This document shows, piece by piece, positions 1-9,600 of a stretch of DNA of 64,000 nt (positions are counted from its first letter, which is position 1; each line of letters begins with the position of its first letter). Source of the DNA: Hormiphora californensis. Taxonomy: Eukaryota > Ctenophora > Tentaculata > Cydippida > Pleurobrachiidae. The DNA lies in contig CM035351.1 of NCBI GenBank assembly GCA_020137815.1, positions 539,938 to 603,937 on the forward strand, read 5' to 3'. The notes under the pieces were generated by a model. The model was given only the letters and a program-made list of their open reading frames with translations, was not told the origin of the DNA and searched no databases. Made by a program: the position numbers and the translations under genes.

Positions 1-841
1 CGATAATTTCAACCGTTTCAATCCCATCATGATTTTCTTCAGTTATTTCAGACGATTCCTCTATCAAACCACCCTCCGTTGTTGTATGGTCAGTCTCAGT
101 AATCTCTAAAAGGGCCGGTCTCCTTGCAGTCTCAGTAACCTCTGAAAGGTCAGGTCTCCTTGCAGTAACATGTCTAACAGGTTGTCTCCTTGGCACCAAC
201 ACTACCACCGGTGTAACAGGGGCGCGAGTTTTAGATTTGATGGCTGAGAACAGACCACTGTTATTTAGGGTGATATCGAAAACTGGCTCATGGTTCAGTT
301 CAGGGTCCGTCAGGAGTAACACTGGCTCGCCCATCTGATCATGGTTCAGTTCTGGGCCAGTCAGGAGCAACACTGGTTGACCTGATCCACTAGGCTCCCT
401 TTCTGTTTCACTGCTGGATGGTGAGGAGCTGCTTTGTGCCGAGGAGGAGGATGTGGATAGGGGGCTAGAGTTGGATGTTACCCTTCCTAGTGATGACATA
501 TCCTCATCGTCCTGAAACAGCTCCCCCTCACTAGACGGGGTGTAGGAGACCTCACTAGAGGGGGACGGGGTGTAGGTACTGGAGGGAACACTAGAGGAGG
601 GGGACGGGGTGTACGTCCTGTAAGCGCTGTCTTGTGCCGGTGAGTGATCTATTGACGGGGTAAGAGCACTGTGGTCTGGTGAGGGGGTAAGGGAGCGAGG
701 GAAGGGGGTAGTACTGGACGAGTGATCTGGGGACGGGGTACTACTGTTCAACTCTTCGTAACCCTCTTTTTTCTTATTGCCTCTTAGCCGCAGGAACCTG
801 ATAATACTGGATTGTTTTGAGGAAGGGGACGATTTGGGCAT
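1..841 (-). CDS. Ser/Thr/Pro-rich protein, 5' part (runs off window)
   Basis: The frame stays open for 280 codons from the ATG at 841-839 to the window edge, so the 3' end is outside. The ATG is the first after an in-frame TGA at 862-860. The protein starts MPKSSPSSKQSSIIRFLRLR, with a short basic stretch, followed by about 90 residues dominated by S, T and P with repeated YTPSPSS-like motifs. After an acidic patch (ELFQDDED) comes a duplicated segment containing PVLLLT.PELNH, then two RRP repeats. There is no signal peptide, membrane segment or known domain. This looks like a disordered cytoplasmic region, possibly the tail of a larger protein. Absence of stops over 840 bases and the internal repeats argue for coding. 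Low complexity makes family assignment impossible, and the ATG could be internal to a spliced gene. Confidence 0.55.
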   Translation of the reverse strand, partial: MPKSSPSSKQSSIIRFLRLRGNKKKEGYEELNSSTPSPDHSSSTTPFPRSLTPSPDHSALTPSIDHSPAQDSAYRTYTPSPSSSVPSSTYTPSPSSEVSYTPSSEGELFQDDEDMSSLGRVTSNSSPLSTSSSSAQSSSSPSSSETEREPSGSGQPVLLLTGPELNHDQMGEPVLLLTDPELNHEPVFDITLNNSGLFSAIKSKTRAPVTPVVVLVPRRQPVRHVTARRPDLSEVTETARRPALLEITETDHTTTEGGLIEESSEITEENHDGIETVEII

Positions 842-958
842 ATTTTCTAACCTCGGCCATCATATCAGTATCATGATCAACAAAACGAATAGCAATATAG
901 AGAGGGAGAATGTTGAGATCTGTCTTGAGGACTCCATGGAGTGTTGATCATCAGGTTG

Positions 959-960
<2 letters not shown>

Positions 961-1003
<43 letters not shown>
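961..1003. repeat. (GT)n microsatellite
   Basis: About 21 uninterrupted GT dinucleotides. It lies between two short exon-like segments on opposite strands (858-890 minus and 1098-1130 plus). Confidence 0.95.
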
Positions 1004-1004
<1 letters not shown>

Positions 1005-1354
1005 CTATATATGTATTGAGGCAGCAGCCTTCATGATATATATGAACATTATTGAGTTTAATACTTTACACTTACCTGGATCAACTCTCCTTCAGGTATA
1101 CGATTTGTTGAACAGGAACACGATATGATGAAGACGTGGTTGAAAGATATTTTATTACCGGGGATCTTGATGAAACGGGATCTACAGTAAAACCAGGTAT
1201 GAATTATTTTATCATAGTTATTATACACGTGCATGCCTCTTTATCATCAGCATGCTCAATGACACATTGAGCATGCTGATGGGGGGTCATGAAATTTAGC
1301 GATTGTGCGTGGGAATTTAACTTTGTATGGTCTATTTAGAGAAACAAATATTTT

Positions 1355-1565
1355 TTAGAAAATCAATCAGAATCAAATGGCAGAGTTTTTGGCACGTCGC
1401 GCCCCTCTATGTTCCCCTATAATGCCCCCTTCGCGGCTAAAGCGCCTGTACAGTTTTCCTCGACACTTTCACAACCAATAAAATGCGATAAACATATCGA
1501 TAAAAAACAATTCAAAGTCAATGGTCATCCTTTGGGCAGCTCACGTCGCTGCGAGCGAGGATACT
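1355..1565 (+). repeat. Dispersed direct repeat, copy 1
   Basis: About 205 bases recur almost unchanged at 2525-2728, including the stretch around CGATAAACATATCGATAAAA and the end GCTGCGAGCGAGGATACT. Copy 1 has small insertions relative to copy 2. No coding potential is seen. The sequence between the copies includes a ~40-base segment (1661-1700) that is also found inverted at 5141-5180. Confidence 0.85.
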
Positions 1566-2212
1566 TTACTTTGTAAAAAGGCATAGCAGGGTTAGAATTC
1601 GAAAACGACAATTTGGTATACTAACTAATCGGTAGAGGGACCATTTTGGTCACACTTTCGTTGCGAGGGGCAACGGTGTAGCAACTAGAGCCGCGCGCAC
1701 AGTGACGAGCTGACATTACATTATGAAACCCGATAGCTAATTTAACAGTCGTTTGAACATTTTGCGCGCTCATGATAACTGCTAGCTGGGAGATTTAACA
1801 CCCTCCTCGCAGTTTGACAGTCCAGTTCCCCTTTTCACGCGTTTCTCTACATTTGAATAACATGCGTGTAAAATTCTAAGTATTGAAAATGTGTGTAAAC
1901 ACACAGTTCTGTCAACAAAAGAAAGGGGAAACATGTCTGCAACACGTTTCAATGTTATCTCTCTCATAAGGAGTGAAAAGAATCACATTCCATTCGTTTC
2001 TCTCTCTCATTGTCTCTTTTACTGTTCACTACTTCTGACAGTGTGTATTGCCCCCAATCTTGCTCTCTCTTTCTCAAACATGTTAGGAACAGTAGACACT
2101 AAGTCTACACACATTTTCACGGTGTCTGTTGACTAATTGCCAGCAGTCCTAGTGTGTTTCACCTTGTGTTGTGTCTCTTATTTGTGTGTAATTACTATCG
2201 GGTTTCATAAAA

Positions 2213-2406
2213 TATGAACGTTTGTTAGCCTATCGCGTTATAGGTTTAAATCACCTCCCCCTCACCCTCGGCTGGCGCCTCGGGATCGGCGTCGGGATTT
2301 AAACCAGTTTAATCGCCCTGCCGGGCGATTAAACTCCAGTTGGCTGTCCCCAGCTCGCGCTGGGAACAGCCAACTTGATAACGCGCCAGTCTACAAACGT
2401 TCATAC
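2213..2406. repeat. Branched palindrome (three hairpins on one outer stem)
   Basis: The outer arms 2213-2242 and 2378-2406 are inverted copies starting TATGAACGTTTGT. Inside lie three consecutive hairpins. The stem 2243-2252/2296-2305 is 10 bp. The stem 2306-2318/2323-2335 is 13 bp, perfect, with a 4-base loop. The stem 2338-2354/2359-2375 is 16 bp with one mismatch and a 4-base loop. As single-stranded DNA or RNA this would fold as a cloverleaf. No tRNA-like conserved bases are present. Confidence 0.85.
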
Positions 2407-2524
2407 TTCATTTGACCAAGCCTTGATCCTGTTGGCAGTGACAGTGTCACTGACATGTGAAAAGGTAGGGCAGGGAAATTGAAACTCAGCATTATGAATT
2501 CATACATAATGCAATAATTCTTGT

Positions 2525-2728
2525 TTAGAAAATCAATCAGAATCAAATAGCAGAGTTTTTGGCACGCCCCTCTATGTTCCCCTATGCCCCCTTCGCGGCT
2601 AAAGCGCCTGTACAGTTTTCCTCGACACTTTCACAACCAATAAAATGCGATAAACATATCGATAAAAAACAATTCAAAGTCAATGGTCATCCTTTGGGCA
2701 GCTCACGTCGCTGCGAGCGAGGATACTT
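2525..2728 (+). repeat. Dispersed direct repeat, copy 2
   Basis: Second copy of the segment at 1355-1565. It abuts the 3' end of the transporter gene: the last few codons and the stop of that gene (2770-2785) lie in sequence resembling the repeat end (CCTTTGGGCA). Confidence 0.85.
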
Positions 2729-2769
2729 GGAGCCGGCCACTCGAATGATCGAGGAGACCGAACCAAGTA

Positions 2770-4044
2770 TCAAGTATCCTTTGGGCACAGCAGAGTCCTG
2801 TCTCCAAGCTGTTTGACAACAACCAACAGTAACGCAGCCCCAGCTATCCCTGCCATGACAGCAAAACTAACAGGGTATGACGTGAAGTGTAGAACTCCAC
2901 CTCCGATCATAGGACCAAGGAATGCTCCCCCAAAAAACCCAGCATTGTAGACCCCTGTCATCCGCTCCGTCCTTAGCTGGTGGTTGGGGTGGTGATCATG
3001 AGCAACTAGCAGGGGTAACACAGAGACCTGGACCATAGCACTAGCTACCTCCAGTACACCAAACACCACAGAACACCACAGATACGGAACTGATCTGGCA
3101 ATACCAACCGTCCTTAAATCCAAGAACAGTGTCGATGTGATAAGGAGGGCAAGTCCAAATATGATTGTTATGGGTTTAGGGAACCCTATGTCAATGAGAA
3201 GTCCGGTGACAGCGGTGATAAGAGAGTATACCGCACCTGTCACCATCATAACTGCTCCTGTTACAGACTCCGGTTTACCATAGTTTAACTTGAGATACAC
3301 AGAGAGGAAGGAGGATACGTATCCTTCAACTCCACCCACAGCCGTCATTACACAGAGTCCCAGGATAACCACGTTACCATTCAACAGACGGTGTGATCTA
3401 GGTTCTTCTTCAGCATGGTGTTGTTCACCATCATCATCAGAAAGGAGTTTCTCCTCCTCGTGTAACGGGACAACCAAGTTGTTATTTGTCGAACTCAATA
3501 CCAAGGAGAATATAAGGGACGCCAAGCTCACACTCCCTCCTAGAATTGCCATAGAGAACGCGTATCCCCCTGTGCTATAAAGGTAGCCTCCTATCAGGGG
3601 ACCCACTGCCAGTGCTCCACTGAATGCTAACTCATAGAGAGACGACACCATTCCTAGCTTGTCAGGGTAGAGGTGACTCATGAAGGCGACCACCTTAGGC
3701 TCTATAATGGCATTCACTGCCCCATGCACTATCCGGGAGACAACCACAGCTCCAAGGAATACATTTCGAGACAAGGGCAAGTAGAAGATGGAGGATGTGC
3801 TGAGGATGGCAGGGATGGACAAAAGCAGGGCTTTAGGTGTTGAATACTTTGTAAACTTGTCGACGAATAACGAGGACAGACACCCTGAGAGAGGGAGGAG
3901 GCCTGTCACAATCCCTCCCACTGCAGATGAGTAGTTTTGTGTGAGAGTTAGTTCGGATGATAGGAAGGGGAGGGGGAGGGTGTAGAGGTTGTTCTGGATG
4001 CAGATCAGCATCGCTGCCAACATCAGGAAAATAGGCCCCTTCAT
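2770..4044 (-). CDS. MFS transporter, SLC18-like (vesicular amine/polyamine type)
   Basis: Uninterrupted frame of 424 residues from MKGPIFLML at 4044 to TGA at 2772-2770. About twelve hydrophobic segments are arranged as six plus six around an acidic cytoplasmic loop (HEEEKLLSDDDGEQHH). The first half carries an MFS motif-A-like loop (GCLSSLFVDKFTKYSTPK) and the TM5 motif LYELAFSGALAVGPLIGG, close to the SLC18 antiporter motif. Length fits SLC18B1-type proton antiporters of secretory vesicles, about 450 residues. An acceptor-like CTTTCCAG directly precedes the ATG, so a 5' intron, or a missing short first exon, is likely. The frame continues upstream to 4110, but that part lies in the presumed intron. 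The last residues (CPKDT) look repeat-derived. MFS is certain; the substrate is inference. Confidence 0.85.
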   Translation of the reverse strand: MKGPIFLMLAAMLICIQNNLYTLPLPFLSSELTLTQNYSSAVGGIVTGLLPLSGCLSSLFVDKFTKYSTPKALLLSIPAILSTSSIFYLPLSRNVFLGAVVVSRIVHGAVNAIIEPKVVAFMSHLYPDKLGMVSSLYELAFSGALAVGPLIGGYLYSTGGYAFSMAILGGSVSLASLIFSLVLSSTNNNLVVPLHEEEKLLSDDDGEQHHAEEEPRSHRLLNGNVVILGLCVMTAVGGVEGYVSSFLSVYLKLNYGKPESVTGAVMMVTGAVYSLITAVTGLLIDIGFPKPITIIFGLALLITSTLFLDLRTVGIARSVPYLWCSVVFGVLEVASAMVQVSVLPLLVAHDHHPNHQLRTERMTGVYNAGFFGGAFLGPMIGGGVLHFTSYPVSFAVMAGIAGAALLLVVVKQLGDRTLLCPKDT

Positions 4045-5240
4045 CTGGAAAGTGTGGATTACTTTTAAAATAAAAGTAGGAACAAGGCAGAGAATATTAA
4101 ATGATAGCATGCCTACATTACATTATTATCTAATTGTCATAATACACACGGCCCAGTGCGAAGAGGGCAATCTTTGTTACTCAATCTTGTATTGAGGCAA
4201 CTATATTCAAGAAATTTCATGATAATCCCAATGAGATCCCCATATTAGCTGCATTTGTACCGGCACGTACATGCCATGTAATATAAACCCCATTAGTCTA
4301 TCAGCTATAGTTGTAGGGTAAACACTGTCAATATGGTTGTTTCAGTAGGCCACAAGAGAGCTCTATCGGCGTGGAACCGAGAGCAGATAGTACAACAAAT
4401 AGAAACACGTTGGTTTACAAACAAATGTTTCGATCTTGCGATCTCATCACTGTTCAAAACACTGCGTAAACACTGTCGATTTAAGAATATGGAGGATGCG
4501 GGTAATACCAGTTGTAGGCTAGCATGAAATTCTGGCTCATAGAAATCTATAAGATCTAATGAGGACTTATGAGCCAGAGTTGTAGGTCACGACCTACTTA
4601 GAAGCCCACCGATCAGGTAATAATAATAATATCACAGAAATGATAAACTGTAGACAGAGGATGGGAAAACTAAACCTTTGCTTCTCTCTCTCAATATGCT
4701 TGGAATTGCTCTTATCTGTTATCTACAAAGGGGGAGGGTGTCACGAACTCAGCTTCCATGCTTGCAGTACCACCGCATAAGTAATTATATATCCCGGCTG
4801 TACGGGGGAGGGGGGATTCATGACCTTATTGGTTGGAACTTGGACGCCATGCCAAAATGCTTGCTTATTGGTCAGAGACCCGCTAGGTACCCACCCCCTA
4901 AAAACTAGAATAAATGCATTATGTTTCATAATGCTATGTTTCCCCGCCAACGTTTCATTCCTAACACGAAGGCGGGACAGACATTTCGGATCATTTATAG
5001 ATCACGCAAACAGTATAGAACAAATCCTTGTATTTTAGTAGCACTAAATTGTGCGCCACATTGCGAAATTGCGCGCCACACATTTCCTGAAAAAGTGTCA
5101 ATGAAGTGGTTTATGAAGGAGCAGGTTGTTGCTGTGACTTGTGTGCGCGGCTCTAGTTGCTACATGTTGCCCCTCGCAACCTGAAACGGGACAAGAGAGC
5201 TGACTTGCTACACATAGTCACTATATCCGTTTAGATTTCT
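4045..5240. other. Intergenic, no convincing gene
   Basis: Short open frames exist (for example 4333-4527) but none has a recognisable domain or splice context. At 5141-5180 lies an inverted copy of the ~40-base segment at 1661-1700 (GTTGCGAGGGGCAAC...). Confidence 0.5.
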
Positions 5241-5243
5241 AAA

Positions 5244-5305
5244 CCCCGTATGCCTTTTTGCAAAAGGCATCCGGGTGAAGGCCTTCGGCCTTCACCCGGG
5301 CGGGG
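5244..5305. repeat. Two-hairpin palindrome on a short outer stem
   Basis: CCCCG (5244-5248) pairs with CGGGG (5301-5305). Between them are two adjacent perfect hairpins: 5250-5258/5262-5270 (9 bp, 3-base loop) and 5271-5283/5287-5299 (13 bp, 3-base loop TTC). It has the same multi-branched design as 2213-2406 and 62734-63006, without shared sequence. Confidence 0.85.
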
Positions 5306-6137
5306 AAATAAAAATAATACCAGTTAGGGGTCCACCCTTACAGTACTGGTTGCGTCTAAATCGGCAAAATTTTGCAAATTTTTGCAAATTTTTGCAAATT
5401 TGACCATCTGAAAATCAAAAATTTTGAAAATTTTTGAAAAAAATTTGAAATTGAGGACAATAAAAGTAGAATTTGACCCAATTTAGGCCTTAATTGGGTC
5501 CTAATTGGTCCTCGAACCCAAACAAGATGCATGACAAATGTCTACTCGAAACTCGACTACTATAATACCGAACTGAGAACCGATGTGTGAACAAAATTGG
5601 AAGTGCTGATAACACAATTGGAACCTGGTACCAGTTTGGAACCTGGTACCAGTTTCTAGCTCCGAGCGGAGTGATGACGATTGAACGTGCAGCGCTACTT
5701 CACATGGAAATACTACTAGTTATCTAGTGAAGAGAGCCAGATTAGCAGCACGTGTGTCCTACAAAGTGCTAATTGTACGTGCATGTTCAATGTGGTTTAG
5801 TCTTTGTGAGGTGTCGGCCTTCTATAAAAAGTTACAAGCAGCCTTCACAATTTTTACTTTTGACATGAAGGATTGCTTGCTTTAACCCGGTGACCCCATA
5901 GATTCCGCGGAATTTGTTGAGGCCGGAATTTATGAGGTAATAGCAGTTGAACAGGTCCTGGTAGTGGCAGAGAGATCGGTTGGTCGTTTATTCTGGTAGT
6001 GTTACAGTTGGTATAGTAAACCCCTAGCCTAGCCTAATACCCTAAAATAGAACCTAAACGACAACCCTAACAAGACGAAATATAGTGAGCTCCCGTATTA
6101 TACAACCCATTTCAGCCCCCCTCCCGAGTTCCCAAGG
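5306..6137. other. Intergenic, AT-rich, no gene seen
   Basis: Contains a short tandem run of TTTTGCAAA (5367-5400) and a duplicated GGAACCTGGTACCAGTTT at 5621-5655. No coding frame can be supported. Confidence 0.5.
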
Positions 6138-6281
6138 TCCCAGAAAAGAGCTGTGTACTTACTTGTTAGCGTGTGCACCAGGAACCAATCAGAACTCGTT
6201 ATTTAGGTCACGTGACTGGTTATCAGCCAATCAGGGACTAGTATTCCCAGAAAAGAGCTGTGTACTTACTTGTTAGCGTGT
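6138..6281. repeat. 75-bp dispersed element (copy 1) inside a 37-bp direct duplication
   Basis: The 37-base segment starting TCCCAGAAAAGAGCTGTG occurs at 6138-6174 and 6245-6281. Between them, 6185-6245 is a copy of the short element also found at 7136-7210 and 31408-31482, in opposite orientation to those two. The core contains TCACGTGAC and ATTGGCTGATAACCAG. Flanking duplication suggests an insertion. Confidence 0.75.
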
Positions 6282-6690
6282 ACACGTGAGTTCTATTATA
6301 CCAGACCGCCCTAACATTTACCTCAAACTTTCGACATAATTTAGAAACAAAGAAAACTCGAAACATTATTCAAGGTTGAATAAGATGTTTTAATAATAAT
6401 GATGATAATATGAGCGTGTGTATATCATAAGGACAGCCCCATCTGTCATGGAACATGATACTGTTCTAATTATAACCAACCTGGATAAACCTAAATAGAG
6501 AATGCATGCACAATTTCAGACGCTTTTTAGACAAGTTTTAGTTTTTATTGGACTTAGTATGAGTATGGTATGGTCCCGGTATGTTGTTATGTTCTAACCC
6601 TTCTTTACATTACACGAAACACAGTCTAGCTAGGCAACCCGGTATGGTGCACCGTGTCCTTGTAACATCAAACATGTCAACAGAAAAGAG

Positions 6691-9600
6691 TTAGCATGTT
6701 CCCCTCTCGCTTCCCACTTCCCAGACCACCTGATCAGTTCTGAAGTCCCTAATGACCATGTTACCATCGTTCTCTACCGTCAGGGAGTACTGGTTAATAC
6801 CCGGTCCGGGCGTGTAGCCATCTGAAAAGTATTGTTAAGGGAGCTGTTGAGTAAGGGGTGGAGAGGAGGGCGTGTAGCCATCTGAAAAGTATTGTTAAGG
6901 GAGTTGTTGAGTAAGGGGTGGAGAGGAGGGCGTGTAGCCATCTGAAAAGTATTGTTAAGGGAGTTGTTGAGTAAGGGGTGGAGAGGAGGGCGAGTAGCCA
7001 GCTGAAAAGTATTGATGGGGAAGATGTTCTGCTCGGAATGACGGTCATTGACCTGCCAGTGGAACAATTACCAACAAGGCGACACTAGGTCGAGTGTTTA
7101 CAGGGTTGTATGGTAATTACCAGGAACCGACCGAATCAGGAAATACTGGTCCCTGATTGGCTGATAACCAGTCACGTGACCTAAATAACGAGTTCTGATT
7201 GTTTGTTTACTTTACCTACGGTTCCACTGTTCCAGTTGTATCTTTGGCCGATGGTAACCATTTCCCCCTCGCCGGTTATCTCAAATCCATCGTTCCCCTC
7301 GTTCCAGGTATCAGTGTGCCAATTGGGTATTCCTCCCTTACAGTAAAGGACCACATTGTCATCTGTCTGTAAATAATGATCCTTCATTTTCAAATGCTCA
7401 TTGAATATCTTGAATTAAGAGCGGTTAAATGTTCTATTAACTATCACAGTTCAGATCTTATGCTACAGTAGCTGTCTGGCGGCCCCATCTGATTCTCAGA
7501 TCGGGTCATATCTTAGTTTTGATTTTAATGTTTTGATTTTGTTTAATGTTTTGATTTTAATAAGGCCGATTGGTTGGGTCTAAATGTTGCTCTAGCCCGA
7601 GTTGACTGGGATAGTATTATTGTGAGTAATGCTAACTGTGCTTGGAAGAAGTTTTGTAGTAGCCTTTTCGAGTGTGTTGAGAAGTACATTCCCATGAGAC
7701 GTCTCAGGGGTTCCTTTGAGCCTCTCTGGTATGATCGTGACTGTAAAAAGGCGCGGCGTATCAAGGAGGATCTTAGGAAAAAGTATGTGTCAAACCCCAC
7801 CCCACCCACGAGAGAGAGGTACACCACTGCGAGAAAGGATTTCAAGAATCTGATTATTCAGAAAATGAACAACTTTTTCGGAGTGAACGATTCTAACTCA
7901 ATCACCAAGAGATTCTGGTCACATATCAAGTCATCTAGTAAGTGTGATAGGATCCCACCCACTGTTTATCGTAATGATGTCACCCGCACTGACCCTAGTG
8001 CCAAGGCATCATTATTCAATGCACATTTTGCGAGTCAATTCACAGAACCGAGTTTGTACAATATTGATGTTGACCTGTCCCGTAAAGAGTTTGATTGTTA
8101 TTTCTCTTGTTCTGAAGTGTATAGTGTGCTGTGTAATATTGATGTGTCTAAATCATGTGGGCCCGATGGGATTCACGGCAGGATTCTGAAGAACTGTGCG
8201 GGTAGCCTATCCTACCCAATCTGGTTGCTTCTTAATCTCTCCATGTCTACTGGCGTGGTCCCTGACGACTGGAAGCTAGCTTCTATTGTACCTATACACA
8301 AAAAAGGGGACAGTAAGGATGTTGCCAACTACAGACCGATTTCGCTTCTGTCTCTAGTGGGGAAGATCATGGAGGTGTTAGTTAAGAATAGAATTATGAG
8401 TCATTGTGGTTCCATGATTGACCCTAGGCAGCATGGGTTTGTGGAGGGGAGATCTTGCTGTACCCAGCTCCTCCCTTTCACACACTCTCTTGCTTCTAAC
8501 CTTAATCATTCAGACTATGTGCGTACTGATGTTGTTTATTTTGATTTTAAGCGTGCATTTGATTCCTGTAATCATGACATCATTCTGAACAAGCTGAAAA
8601 TCAAATTCGGTTTGGATGGGATGTTGCTAAGATTTATCAAGAACTACCTAAGAGATCGTAGACAGAAGGTTGTTATTGATGGTGAGTCATCTGAGGAGTT
8701 ACCTGTCATCTCGGGTGTTCCCCAGGGGTCCATTCTTGGCCCTGTTCTTTTCACGATTTTTATTAATGACATTTTTGATGAAGTCACCGAGGGTACCCAT
8801 ATTTCTCTGTATGCCGACGACACCAAAATTTGGAGAGAGATTGGGTATTGGAGTGATCACCTGTCGCTTCAGCGCTCAATCTCTAACCTATACTCTTGGT
8901 CAGTCAGGAACAAGATGTGTTTTCACCCACAAAAGTGTAAAGTGTTGAGTGTCTCGCCCACCGGGGCTCACCACCGCCCCATCCCTCTCCCGTTCTGTGA
9001 ATTTTTCTACACCCTCAACTCTGTGTTTATTGATTATGTTACCAAACAGCTAGATTTGGGTATATTTGTTACCAGTAACTTGAATTGGAGTTCTCACTGC
9101 GAGTATATTACCACCAGTATGATCTCCAAGTTCAATTTGTTGCGTAGGACGTGCTATTTTCTTAACAACAGTGCTAACAAGAGATCTCTTTACCTGACCA
9201 TGGTGCGTTCTCTAATTGAGCACTGTAGTCCTATCTGGTGTAACATCGGTAGGACTCAGTTGCTTTCTCTTGAGAAATTGCAGAAGAGAGTTGTCAAATG
9301 GATCAGAAATGAACCTATGGCATCATACAGCAATGTTCAATACGTGTCTTATCTCAAGGGTCTGAACATTCTTCCATTCAAGGAACTCTTCTTGTATAAT
9401 GACCTGCGGCTGTTTTACCAGATTGTCTATAATATGGTACAGATTGACATTCCTGATTCTATAAGGCCAGTTAATGCTGCCGATCTTCGACCTACGCGTC
9501 AAAATCGTGACATTATTGCTGGCCTAGACCGTACCACCCTTGTGGACACGAGTAACAGTCACAAGTGCTCCTCTACTTTGCGTGACAGCTTTTTCCACAG

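Noticed and set aside
2213-2406. tRNA or structured RNA gene
   Set aside because: Cloverleaf shape but no conserved tRNA bases, box A/B promoter or anticodon-arm geometry; the hairpins are simple palindromes.
4333-4527. 64-codon plus-strand frame starting MVVSVGHKRAL
   Set aside because: No homologue recognised, no splice partners, and length within chance for this region.
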